DNA of 64,000 nt from Phlegmacium glaucopus. Taxonomy: Eukaryota; Basidiomycota; Agaricomycetes; Agaricales; Cortinariaceae. The stretch lies in contig MU130569.1 of assembly GCA_015039465.1 (NCBI GenBank), positions 135,922 to 199,921 on the forward strand, given 5' to 3'. The notes beneath the pieces were generated by a model. The model was given only the letters and a program-made list of their open reading frames with translations, did not search any database and was not told where the DNA came from. Both the position numbers and the translations under genes were made by a program. Position 1 is the first letter of the stretch. Each line of letters opens with the position of its first letter. Shown here in pieces: positions 20,554 to 30,897 of the stretch.

Positions 20554-22767
20554 TCAAGCTTCCTCCGTCGTCGTCTTGCGATGCTCCGGAATTTCAGCAT
20601 CCTTGGGAGCCGTTTTGTCTACGGCTTCACCCACGTAAGAAGGAAAACTGTGTGTGTGTGATAGTCAGCATAATTATAGTGACCGGATTGAGATAACCGT
20701 TGGTTTACCGAGGCACACGATCCCTTGTAAGCTCTTGAAAGCGATAGACGATGATTGACCCGATTTTGGGTGGGTTCTTCCGGATTTTGTCAGTCAATCC
20801 GGAGCCGACATTAAAGTTCTAATAGCAGCCGGATTAGATCAAAGGTGTTGGATCAAAGAGAATGGACGAACTTTTCCGGACTCCATCTTGCACTTCAAAG
20901 CACCTGTGCTGCCCTCGTTGCGACCTTTACCCGGAGCATAACCTGTAACGATAGCCTCTGCATCATAGAAGGTCTGTTGGACGAAAGAGGATTAGAAGGA
21001 AGAATAAGGATATGGATAGTGCGTGTGAAGTACCTTGATTTTCAAGAGACTTCCGGAGCGTTTTCCTTCGTAGGTCCTAGAAAGAAGTGAGTATTAGTAA
21101 AGGGTATCAGATCAAAAAATTATGAGGAACATACGAGCCAGGCTTGCGAAGCATCAAGCCTTCGCCTCCCAAGCTCTCGATTTCCTTGAGCTTCTCAAGC
21201 ACGTGATCCCGGCTTGTAGCCTGCTCATGTTGAACGACGACAATCTGACTGGTTTTGAGCTTTCCATTCTCGCCAAAGTTCTCTTCTAAGAACTTATATC
21301 GATCTTCGAATGTTTCTTCGCCCAGAGACGGGACGTCAAAGATCTGAGCGATATAATAAGTTTAGGCAACGGAAACATCAAACAGGTTTGACGTGCCTGG
21401 AAGGTGATATTCTTCCAGTGAACCGAGTTTACGGTTTTGACAATAGAGACGGTGGACTGGAATTCACCGCGTCCTCCATAGAGCTCGCCGTCGAGTGTGA
21501 TGTCATTTGGAAGCTCTAGGAAATAATGGATCGTAAGTCTGGAATGGTAATGAAAGTATTGAAAAAAGGAATTTTAGATACACACTGTCCAGGAACCAGT
21601 TGGGCGGCGTGAAGGGGTTACCAAGACGGCTGATGAATTGTTTGCCGTCATAGTAAGTACTGCGGGGGGAGATGATTAAACATAACTTGTTGATTTATTC
21701 AATTCAAAGATCATTCATTACCGGACACCATCGAGCTTCTCTGAAATCCACCAGCCAGTTGGGTCGAGACCTTTCTCAAGGTCCCATTTATTCGCCAATA
21801 AAAGTTCGGGAACAGATTTGCCAGATGATTGGCCGATTTCCTCATCTTCTTCCTCGTCGTTATGGTCGTCGTCGTCATCGGCCTCGTCCTTCTGCTTATC
21901 TTTACCCTTGGAAGAGGAGGGAGCAGTAGCCTTGCGACCACGCTTCGCAGGCCGCTGGTCTTCGTCTTCTTCGTCCCCCTCTTCGTCTTCTTCGATATCG
22001 TCCTCATCCTCATCGACAGTTCTCTTACGCTTGGATGATTTCGAGGCGGGTTTACCTTTGGCTTTAGATTCTGGTTTAGAGCTCGTATTTCTCGTATTTC
22101 TTGCAGCAGCGCTGCGACTACGAGGTTTCTTCTCCTCTTCATCGTCGTCATATTCACGATCAACTTGTTTAGTTGACTTTGTAGGAGCAGCTATGATCCT
22201 TGCCTTGGATTTGGGTTTGGCCTTCGCTGCACCTTTTGGAGGTGGACCGTCTGGGTTTTTCATCTTGAGACGAGCCTCTTCATATTTGTCACCAAGAAGG
22301 GTTTTGAGATGTTTGCATGTACGAGCGTTAACTGGACTACCGCCCTAGAGATAACTATAAGGCACAAAAAAAGAGGACAAGATGAATTGCAGTGAGATGC
22401 TTACCTGATTGCGCCAGGCCTGGTCCGATAATTGGATGAGCAGGAAAGAGATAACAAGTTCGAGCGCTTACAGGGCATGTGCTATACTGGGTTCATTAGC
22501 TAACTAGATTAAAGATTAAATCTTTTTTTGACGCCGCACCAATAGAAATGGTCAAAGGTCCGCTTGACTTTATATACTGAATTGCTGTGGCAAGAGAATA
22601 ATCAACATTTTTTTTCAAGCGACGCGTCACTTTGCTAAAACTATCAGCCCCGACGGTCTAGACAGGCATAAGTACCTTGATTGTGAGCTAACTTCCCGTT
22701 CTTCTCCGTCTTGAAGCCAAACTCTCGGTTTTAATCCATTGATTTCTTCAAGTTCGTCTTTCGACAT
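20554..22767 (-). CDS. SWIM zinc finger plus ATP-dependent DNA ligase protein
   Basis: Minus-strand multi-exon gene from the ATG at 22767. The N-terminus is followed by a SWIM zinc-binding motif (Y-C-T-C-P-A-W...RTCKHLK; C-x-C-xn-C-x-H), part of which is encoded by an apparent 10-nt exon at 22472-22481. A long Lys/Arg and Asp/Glu-rich low-complexity linker (22250 down to about 21830) precedes the adenylation domain: motif I SEKLDGVR with the AMP-accepting lysine, LDGELYGG (motif III), GGEGLMLR (motif IV) and SLLKIK (motif V). After it come an oligonucleotide-binding part with VGSGLTDKIR and YRFQELT, and a C-terminus FPSYVGEAVDK ending KTTTEEA. Related proteins seal nicks in an ATP-dependent way; the linker suggests a nuclear, DNA-bound role. 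All ligase motifs seen are intact. Confidence 0.85.
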
Positions 22768-24751
22768 GTTGGTTTGAGTTCAGAAAGCGGGGAGGCAGGG
22801 TCTCAGTTGGTAGCGCAGTGGTCGAGCAAAAAAAGTCTAATAAGGAATCCCGGCATCAGCGCCCAAGATCAAAATGATGGCGGTGCCTAGAATCACGTGA
22901 GCGTGATATTTATTTAACCAAACAATACATCATAACAACCGTAATGCTCAAGTCATTTTTGAATCCCCCAGGGCCCAGATTCAAAAGCTTCATGAATTCA
23001 CCACAGTGACGGTAGTCCTGAAACTTTGTCGACTGCTGGCCTGCGAATTATTGACTCCTGTCCAGTCTATTCCTGACCCCGATTCTCCTGGATCGTTTCA
23101 CTTTATGGTTTGAGTTTTTCTTTTTCGTACATAGCTCAATGAGGCAAGTTGAGTCCAAAAAACAACAGGATGAATAGCATTTTGTCTTCCTTCTTTGGCG
23201 CCGTTTCTCCAAGTACTTGATGGTTCGGGTATAGATTATAGCTTGTTGCCCCGGCTTGGCAAAGTTAACATCTCACTCACCAGGTGACAAGTCAAAAGCA
23301 CAGTCTCGGCAGTCGCTATGGAGTTATTGGTTTTACCCAAGGTAAACTGCATCGCCTGGTCAACAAAACAAGATACTCATCAATCAATTCAGACCTCAGA
23401 AGCTTCGGTTTTTGTCGTATCGTGTTTCAACATCATAGCATGTTATCGTCTCTTTAAGAACTTCCGCGTTGGACGGCTAAAATGAGGGTGATATCTCTTG
23501 AGTGTTTGTTTATAAACTAGATATCTAAGCCCAATCCCGCAGTTCTAATCGTCAGGCTATGTACACATGACAGTGTGGTATAATACTTCATCAATCGATC
23601 GGGTCATGGTGAAAGGTCTTCTTTGCCTTCCAATGCACACTTTTTCTTTAATGCACCCCATCGCTTGTCATTCAGGATTATGCCTACTCATCCGAAGTTA
23701 CAAGTGACATCTTTGTTCACAATTTTGAGAACCAGATGAGATGACACGGGACATAGATAATTGAGATCACGTAGTGATCGTTCCTCGCGGCGATTGTCGG
23801 TATCACGGCTACTTTTCACTCATCAGGCAAGCCGCGAAGCTCTCTCAAAGCTCAGTTGACTCAAGGGCACTGGCAAGGCCAAGCAAGGCCCCTAAGGATC
23901 CTAAGTCTGTACTTATATTAGTTATAATTAGTGGTAATATCCGCGGATATTATGTAATTTTAATTTATGTGTCATGCTTCGACCTTGGCGTGATAGGCAT
24001 CCTTAGGCATCCAGCACTTTCTCATACAGCTTCAGTGAGCTTCCGATCTCGAGTTTTCGCACATCAAAACCGTCCCAACTCAGAGTAATTGGATAGGGGG
24101 CAGAACATTACACTATACCGCAACGGCTTTGTGGACACTGCGATCCAGTTTTACATCGGTCAACATGTCACTCGTAATCCGGTCCTGATGACTTCTGGCT
24201 GGCTATCTTGACCCGGTTCAATCTCTATGTGAATGGGAATGCAGAAGAACAGTTGAGGAAGCAGCGTGTTCATCACGAAGATAAGAAGCATTTGGGGATT
24301 CTTCCAGATTTTTCGACCCACTACCACCGATAAAACAGTAGAGTCGTCCATGATCATTGATCATGATGGGGACCTTTAAGGTGAGCGGATATCACGCATT
24401 CAACTACCGCTGCATCTGAGTAAATTCTTTCTCCTGCAATGTACATAAGTATACTGACATGCAACATACAATCAGACGCCGTGAAATGTCACCACGTAAA
24501 GAACTTTAAGAAGGCATGTCAGCCCGAGATTCTTGCCAGTTATTCCGAGTTTATGTAATCATTGTCAGGTTAATTGGAAGGACCTAGCGCGCCGAGGATC
24601 CGGGCTCCACGAGAGCTATGCCTGTCAGCGCCTTGGAGCCTCCGAACTCCACAAGAGCTATGCCGCCCAGCTAGAAGTCACTGCGAGACATTAAAGAGTT
24701 GACGGACGGTCCTCAATTTCCCTACCCCTACAGACTGTCGTGATCACAAAT
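22768..24751. other. No recognised gene
   Basis: About 2 kb intergenic between the divergently transcribed ligase-like and sialidase genes; it should hold both promoters. An imperfect palindrome (TAATATCCGCGGATATTA) lies at about 23935-23952. Open stretches such as 23774-24088 have no recognisable domain. Confidence 0.45.
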
Positions 24752-26021
24752 ATGAAGTTATTCACTTCGCTCGTGTCTCTCCTTGTCATGTTATCCACAA
24801 GCTCTGCGAACCCTCTAGATCGTCGTGCTGCTATCCAACCCAGCGTTGACCCTACCTCCATTCCCCTCTCTCCCACAGGTGGCGGCACATACCCTCGCTT
24901 GGCCAACGTTCAAGGAGGTGCCATCCTCGCGGCATACACACAAATCGATGGCTCTGTGCATACTTTGATGATATCGAGATCGACAAACGGTGGAAAGTCC
25001 TTCTCCGCCTGGGGCACTGTCACTAGTGGAACGGGTGATATCGATAATCCTGACCTGATTCAGCTGTCCAATGGGGCTATTATCTGTACCTTCAGGAACC
25101 ATGATAGGAATGACAAGGGAGAGGACACATTTTACCGTATTACTGCCACCATTAGCACAGATGGCGGCCAGAACTGGACTTTTCTCTCGCAGGTAGATCA
25201 ACGTCCCGCTTCGGGTCGCAACGGTCTCTGGGTATAGTGAAGTTCCTGATTTCAACTGTGGGAAATCGACTGAAGACAGTACTTGCAGGAGCCATTCAAT
25301 CGTATCTCCGCCAACAACACTCTTCAGGTATATTATGCCACTGAGAACTCGGCGACAGATCAGGATATTCTTATGCGAACGTCGACCGACAATGGCGCCA
25401 AATGGTCTGAGGCAATTACGGTCGCAGGTGGTACTACTACAGGCCGAGATGGTATGCCTGGCTGTACTTCACCCCCAGGGGCTCCGTCCAAGGTGTTGTG
25501 CGTCTTTGAGACAACAGAAGGTACTGGGCCACTATTTACTGTCAAAAGTGTTGTGTCAAATAATGATGGAGCCACATGGGGCGAGAGACGTCAGGTATAT
25601 GTTCCCACAGGAATCGGAAATAATGGTGTGTTCGGCTTCCCTCTCGTCCTTTCAGATATTGATCTTGCCCTTGCATGTCTCAGCTGGAGCTCCTCAGGTG
25701 ACTACGACGTCTGGCGGTGCCTTTGTTGCTTCTTTTATGACTGATGAAGACACATTCTTGCATATGTGGTAAATGTCTATGTCCTGGTTGAGCTCCGCCT
25801 CAATACCAGGCTTCAGCTAACATTGTTCGCTCCACAGGCCTCTCAGAGCTAGTTTCAAAATCCTCACATCTGATCCCTCTGATCCAGCTAGTTGGGGTCG
25901 AAAAACTACAGTTTCCGGAGTTCAGTCGAGTTGGCCGGGATTGCTGGCATTAGGTGATGGAACAGTATTGGGCTGTTCAGATCATGGGGGTGTTAATTGT
26001 CACTCCATCTCTTTCTCATGA
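24752..26021 (+). CDS. Secreted sialidase-fold (BNR/Asp-box) protein
   Basis: Probable extracellular glycoside hydrolase of the six-bladed sialidase fold. The ATG at 24752 starts a hydrophobic signal peptide (MKLFTSLVSLLVMLSTSSA); an ATG 12 nt upstream would only lengthen it. Asp-box repeats are visible as STNGGKSF (about 24985), STDGGQNW (about 25160), STDNGAKW (about 25385) and NNDGATW (about 25565). Three short introns follow LW, NN and MW (25231-25287, about 25625-25690 and about 25769-25838). The stop is TGA 26019-26021, giving about 360-385 residues. A FRNHD segment and a GRNGLWEPF segment resemble fungal proteins annotated as exo-sialidase or GH93-like exo-arabinanase; which substrate it cleaves cannot be told from sequence. 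It is the last intact gene before the transposon block. Confidence 0.82.
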
Positions 26022-26960
26022 ACAAAAGTATTGTCTCTCTAGAAGGTAGCTCCCATGATCATTTAACTTGTATGCAGGCTTGATGTAAATGGTGTAGATA
26101 AGTGCTGTGTAATGTCCACTGCATGTTGGAATAACAAACACCTACAAGCCCAAATTAGGGAAAGTAACTATTTGCTTCAGAACTTCATGAGTATTATTCC
26201 TTGATGATTTGTTTCTCATTTTCTAATTTTCATGAGATTTTATGTTTACCACTCAATCACATTCACCAGAGGTTGCCATACTTATATATAATACCCTTAG
26301 GGAACATAGGCTCATGGACCCATCATATGCAAAGCATGACAAAATGCAATATTGATTTGCTCAAGAAATTCAGCCTACAAGACATGAACCCAGTATCTAT
26401 GCCTATGGACCCAAACATAAAGCTAGATGAACCAGAGGAAATATGAAACAACTGGATCAAGGGCTACCTTCAGCTATGCTAACTTAATTAGCTCATTAAT
26501 GTACCTGGACCTCCAGAGTCCAGATATTGCATATTCAGTAAATACACTCACATAATTCACATCATCACCCAAAATACTGGATGTCTGTCAAACAAGTATT
26601 CCAATATCTCAATGGAACAAGAGATTTTAGTATGGAGGATCACCTCATTTACTCAATGACAAACTCAATATCTATCATCACAGACTGGGCTTCTGACCAT
26701 GACTGAAAATTAGTCAGCAGTTATGTCACCATGTGGCACTATAGCCTGGAGCTCAAAAACACAATCTACAGTAGCTCCATCAACACCTGAAGCTGAATAA
26801 ATAGCAGCCACTCACATTGCAAAACAGGTCCTTTGGCATCAATCATTACTCATAGAATTAGATTTCCCCTTCATGATGCCATCCACTATGTTTTCAGATA
26901 ATCAATGTTGCACAACATCTCAAATTTCACACTCACACCAAGCCATATCAATATTGCAAC

Positions 26961-27483
26961 CAGTGGTTGTCAGGGGTAACCCTGGGGTAAAATTTCTGTA
27001 CCCTTACCCTTACCCTCCAAACCCCTACCCCTGTCCAAGGGTAGGGGTTTGGAGGGTAAGGGTAAGGGTTTTGAGGTGTATGAAGAGTACAGGGGTAGGG
27101 TCAAGAGTATTACTCTAAGGCTTTATATATATAAATCTGATTAGCTACTGTGTTTTATTTACCTTATCAAGCATTAATAGCTCTATTACATGTAGTTTAG
27201 AATAGATACCTGCCTCAATATGCCAAGTTCACAGATTTTTGCCTTAAACAAGAAAAAATTGCAATATTTAGTTTATTGTATAGTTTTATACTTATTAAAT
27301 CCAATAATATAGAATTTATATAACTTGGAAGCAGAAAAATAGGCTTAAAAGCTAAGATTTTGACAAACATCTTATATTAAAAATAGAAATTGGAACCCTA
27401 GAACCCTTGTCAAGGGTAAGGGTTTTCCAAGGGTACATAAATGCCAACCCCCCATGGGTTTTGAAACCCTTGACAAATCACTA
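26961..27483. mobile_element. hAT-like miniature element, CCCTTACCC-word family
   Basis: Begins CAGTGGTTGTCAGGGG and ends TGACAAATCACTA with a perfect 8-bp duplication ATTGCAAC (26953-26960 and 27484-27491). The left third is an array of CCCTTACCC/GGGTAAGGG words, including a nearly perfect palindrome at about 27000-27065; the right end has CCCTTG/CAAGGG words. It is inserted in Copia coding sequence, which reads in frame when it is removed. Same family as 46377-46849. Confidence 0.92.
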
Positions 27484-27507
27484 ATTGCAACTCATTTCTT
27501 ATGTGAC

Positions 27508-28355
27508 TGTTAGGGGACAACCAATAGAATGGTTGGTCTTGCAGTCATGCTTCTTGGAGAACCCCATAAGTGTTGTTATTGACCAAGGTGCAGAACCTAT
27601 ATCTGCACCTTAACTATTTATACTAATGTACATGGTCTGTGTGTGTAGTGATGAGAATCAGTCATGTAATACTAAACTACTAAGCGGATAGCTAACTGGC
27701 TCATGACTAAGACTATGGATCTATGTCCAGGAGACAGGTAAGGGTAGGCGCTAGGTAGTTAGCTCATGATGGGACATCACATAGTGACAGAAGGTGTTGG
27801 GTAGTGCTGTAGGTCTAGGCAGTAGCATAGGGTGACTGTACAATGGGTGAGATTGATAGTTGGGTAGTGCTATGCATAAGACTGGGAAGCATAGGGTAGG
27901 TGTCAGGGGATTTTCCTTTGATCCTACCCTATGCCTCCCAGTCTACACATAACACCACCCATCACCTTGATCTCACCCATCATACAACAACCCTACATTA
28001 TTGCCTAGGCCTACAGCACTACCCAACACCCTCTGTCACCATGTGACATCCCATCACGAGCTTCCTACAGAAGCACCTACCCTTACCTGTCTCCCAGACC
28101 TAGATCCATAGTCTTAGTCATTACACCTTAGTCATGAGCTGGTTAGCTATCTGCTTAGTAGTTTAGTATTATGGACTGATCCTTATCACTATACAAACAA
28201 GTACATACACATGCACAGACCATGTATCTTAGTATAAATAGTTAAGGTGCAGATACAGGATCTGCACCTTGGTCAATAACAATGTTTATGGGGTTATCCA
28301 AGAATGTGAGTGTAAGGAGAGTTGCTTGGTTTAACCTTGCAATTGTTCCCTAACA
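27508..28355. mobile_element. Foldback element with TGTTAGGG...CCCTAACA ends
   Basis: The two ~400-bp halves are inverted copies of each other. The left arm begins TGTTAGGGGACAACC; the right arm ends TTCCCTAACA; the axis is near 27910, between GGTGTCAGGGGATTTTCC and GATCCTACCC. Shared inner blocks include GACCAAGGTGCAG..., ATAGTTAAGGTGCAG and ACTAAACTACTAAGC. The TGTTAGGG ends resemble the LTRs found elsewhere in this window, so it may be two LTRs head to head. No clean target duplication is visible (GTGAC versus GTAGG). A right-arm copy lies at 44097-45393. Confidence 0.75.
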
Positions 28356-28903
28356 GTAGGACCAAAAGGGAGGTCCCCTGACAGTGACCATGTGAAAAAG
28401 GGGACACTGTCAGAGGATAGTCTCTCATCAGGCCAAACAAATATTTACCACCCCAAATGGCAGTGATAGTGCCAATTTTTCTGACCAGATTCTAAGCAGA
28501 ACTGATCAGAAAGGCCAGATCTGGTCTGATCTGATTAGATCCAAGGTCTGCCAAGCCCTGAGCAGAATCTGACTATTTCTCAGCAGATTCTGAGCAGAAC
28601 TGAGTTAGATTAGCAAGCTTAGGAAATGAATCACTAGAAAAAGAAAATAATTATGCAATTTCCAGGAATTTAACCAGCAACCAACTAATATAATTCATGC
28701 AATAAACCAATATATAAAGATTGGATGGCAATGCCTTGTTGCCATCAAAATTGTGTATTGGGTGTGATCACATGAATGTGATATCACTGTTTGTTAAACT
28801 CATCCTCTGTTTCTCACATCACCACCACCACACCTGTTTCCAACAATGCCCATTTTGGACAGCTGCCACAACAACAACAAGGACTGCAACCAGCAATGGT
28901 AAC

Positions 28904-29256
28904 TGTTAGGGGTTGAGCTGTAACAACTACTGCTAACTTAGAGAAGAGGTTGTTGCCTGTAAACCAAGTTTATATCAAGGTGTCATTTGTAGAACAACAC
29001 CTGCTACCTTATATACAATACAGATAGACCCAGGTAACTACACTGGGCCTAGGTAACAGACATGAGTAAGTAAAATAGAAATAGAGCACACATTCATAAG
29101 GAATGTGTGATATGTATCTACTCAGAGTTGCACATTTACTACTGGGGAACATTTGTTGGTGACTACTGATAACCATTCATATGACTAAGAGGGAGGCATG
29201 ATGAAAGTGTAAGCTAGTGTGGTAGAATACATAGAGTTAGGGGAAGTCCCCTGACA
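28904..29256. mobile_element. Solo LTR, 353 bp
   Basis: Begins TGTTAGGGGTTGAGC and ends AAGTCCCCTGACA, flanked by a perfect 5-bp duplication GTAAC (28899-28903 and 29257-29261). The size, TG...CA ends and 5-bp duplication identify it as the product of recombination between two LTRs. No TATA box is obvious beyond AT-rich stretches. Confidence 0.85.
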
Positions 29257-29269
29257 GTAACCCCCTCTC

Positions 29270-29800
29270 ATGAGGGTATTTATTTCTATATTCAATGCTG
29301 ACATATTATGATAGGCCATGTACAATGTACAACAGCAATAAAATACAACAAACAACATGTATAGTGCAACATGTACACATGACCATGACATACACACAAC
29401 CATGATGTACAACATGTACATGTGTACAACCAGAAACAAAAGGTACCATGATGACAAACAATGTGTACATGTGTACAACAATGGTATTCCCCACCCTCAG
29501 GGGGTATCCTTTTTTTCATTTATTAGAATTCACACTAATATAAATTTTAATAGGCTATGATGTAAAACAGCAACAATGGCAATAAACAATGCATACAATA
29601 ATGACAAATGGACCCACAACACCCACAACAATGCATGCAACCACATACCATGTGAATGACACATAGGACACATAGGACAATGACAAACAATGTGTATGAC
29701 ATGTAGGAGGTGTAGGACATGTAAGACAACGATGAACAATGTGTATGACACATAGGACAACAACAATGGCTACCATTGGGATTTTTTTAAATTTAAATTT
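29270..29800. repeat. Degenerate ACAATG/ACATGTACA simple-repeat tract
   Basis: Two blocks of low-complexity repeats: ATGTACA/TGTGTACA words at 29310-29480 and ACAATGNCNAACAATG / ACACATAGGACA words at 29565-29770. The open frames on both strands are by-products of the repeat. The two blocks are joined by related AT-rich stretches (TTTTAATAGGCTATG near 29545). Confidence 0.75.
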
Positions 29801-30897
29801 AATAGGTTATGGCAGCAACCAGGGGTTTTATTTTATTTTATTTTAATGAGCTATCAGTATTAATGTAATATTGAATAAATAACATATATATTACCACAAA
29901 AACAAAAACCTAATAAAAATAAGTAAAATATTATTATTAACTTGATATAAATCTGAGGAGATTAAGACAGACAGGACAGACTGGAATAATTGATCAGATT
30001 CTGACCAGTTCTGACCAGATCAGGTGGGGGACAGAAAAGTACTGCTAACAGACACTCAATTTGTATTATATTAACGCTAACCTAGCAGATATTTTCACTC
30101 AGACTTTGGGATGGCCTTGACATGCCAATTTTACTTATGAACTAGGCCATGGGGGAATGTTGTAATAGTGACTAGAGCATTCTGGACATCTATAATTAGT
30201 ATTGTTACTGTTTCAATTCTTGTTAGATAATTAAACAATTATTACTTTTGTAGATATCATTTTACTTTTTTACATATATTAACAACAATAAGTAGATAAA
30301 AGTATAAGTAGCACAAATTACCTAGGAAAATACTAAGTCATTTTACTATACTGTACTCAATACAGACCACTTAGAATAATATATAAGCTACTTTTTTTTT
30401 TTTTATTTTTTTTACTTTAAATCAGATTTATTGTGCTGGGAGGGCATAGTCCTCATGGTACACATCACATACGGTCAGGTAACTAATTAAGGTAGCATAA
30501 TATAAGGGGTGTGTTAAGTCAACACGTAACTAAGACTACAAGAGCCATAGAATGCTCACCCCCCCACTGACTAAGCAGCAGAGTAAAAGTGAGCCGGTGT
30601 ATCCTCCACCGTGTTAGACTATGCTCCCCTGTTAAGAACCTGAGAAAGGAAAGATGAAGCGAGGAGGTGGGTAGGATGTCGGTAGGCTACAGGGTCCGCA
30701 AAGCGGAGAGATAGGAGATTGGATAGGGAGGGGGCGGCACGAAGGCAGCCCCAATGTGCGGGGGGGGGGGGGGGGGGGGTTAGTAGAAAGAGATGGTGGG
30801 CGAAGGAGTGAAGAGGGCTGGGGCGGCAGGGGCCAGAGAGACAGGTATAGGTGGAAACATAGGTTGCGGAAAGGTGGTGATAAGTCGTGGGCAGCGA

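Larger units (their letters stand above)
28467..30049. other. Possible element with TCTGACCAGAT-word ends
   Basis: Left end TAGTGCCAATTTTTCTGACC and right end ACAGAAAAGTACTGCTA are loosely inverted. Both borders are rich in TCTGACC, CAGATC and GAGCAGA words, as in the hAT-like elements. However, I find no 8-bp duplication (GGCAGTGA versus ACAGACAC), so the boundaries are uncertain. It contains the solo LTR at 28904-29256 and the repeat-rich stretch after it. Confidence 0.4.
26160..30157 (+). mobile_element. Second Copia element, 3' half, riddled with insertions
   Basis: Copia coding remnants run on the + strand: a DLLKKFSLQDMNPVSMPMDP segment (about 26350), the SRPDIAYSVNTL-type and SSKTQ.TVAPSTPEAE blocks (about 26510-26800) and FSDNQCCTTSQISHSHQ (about 26890). 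Then INIATHFLCDC is split by the hAT-like element at 26961. The frame resumes at 30051 with DTQF and NANLADIFTQTLG, a stop, and a CATGGGGGA polypurine tract before the LTR at 30158. Many stops and frameshifts are present. The body is interrupted by elements at 26961-27483, 27508-28355 and 28467-30049. Confidence 0.85.

Noticed and set aside
21711..22348. Additional Ser-, Lys- or Asp-rich genes on either strand
   Set aside because: They are other reading frames of the acidic/basic linker of the ligase-like gene.
22796..22870. tRNA gene (CAGTTGGTAGCGCAGTGGTCGAGC looks like a D-arm/A-box)
   Set aside because: No B-box or acceptor stem pairing could be found at the right distance.
8900..26021. 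A secondary-metabolite or sugar-utilisation gene cluster
   Set aside because: Transporter, DUF6699, aldehyde dehydrogenase, ligase and sialidase-like genes are widely spaced, on mixed strands and have no common pathway; no backbone synthase or pathway regulator is nearby.
26990..27070. Telomere-like repeat (CCCTTACCC/GGGTAAGGG)
   Set aside because: It lies inside an element with a perfect 8-bp duplication, occurs in both orientations and is not the uniform TTAGGG array of fungal telomeres.
29185..29776. Several short Cys/His/Val-rich open frames
   Set aside because: They are by-products of the degenerate ACAATG/TGTACA repeat.
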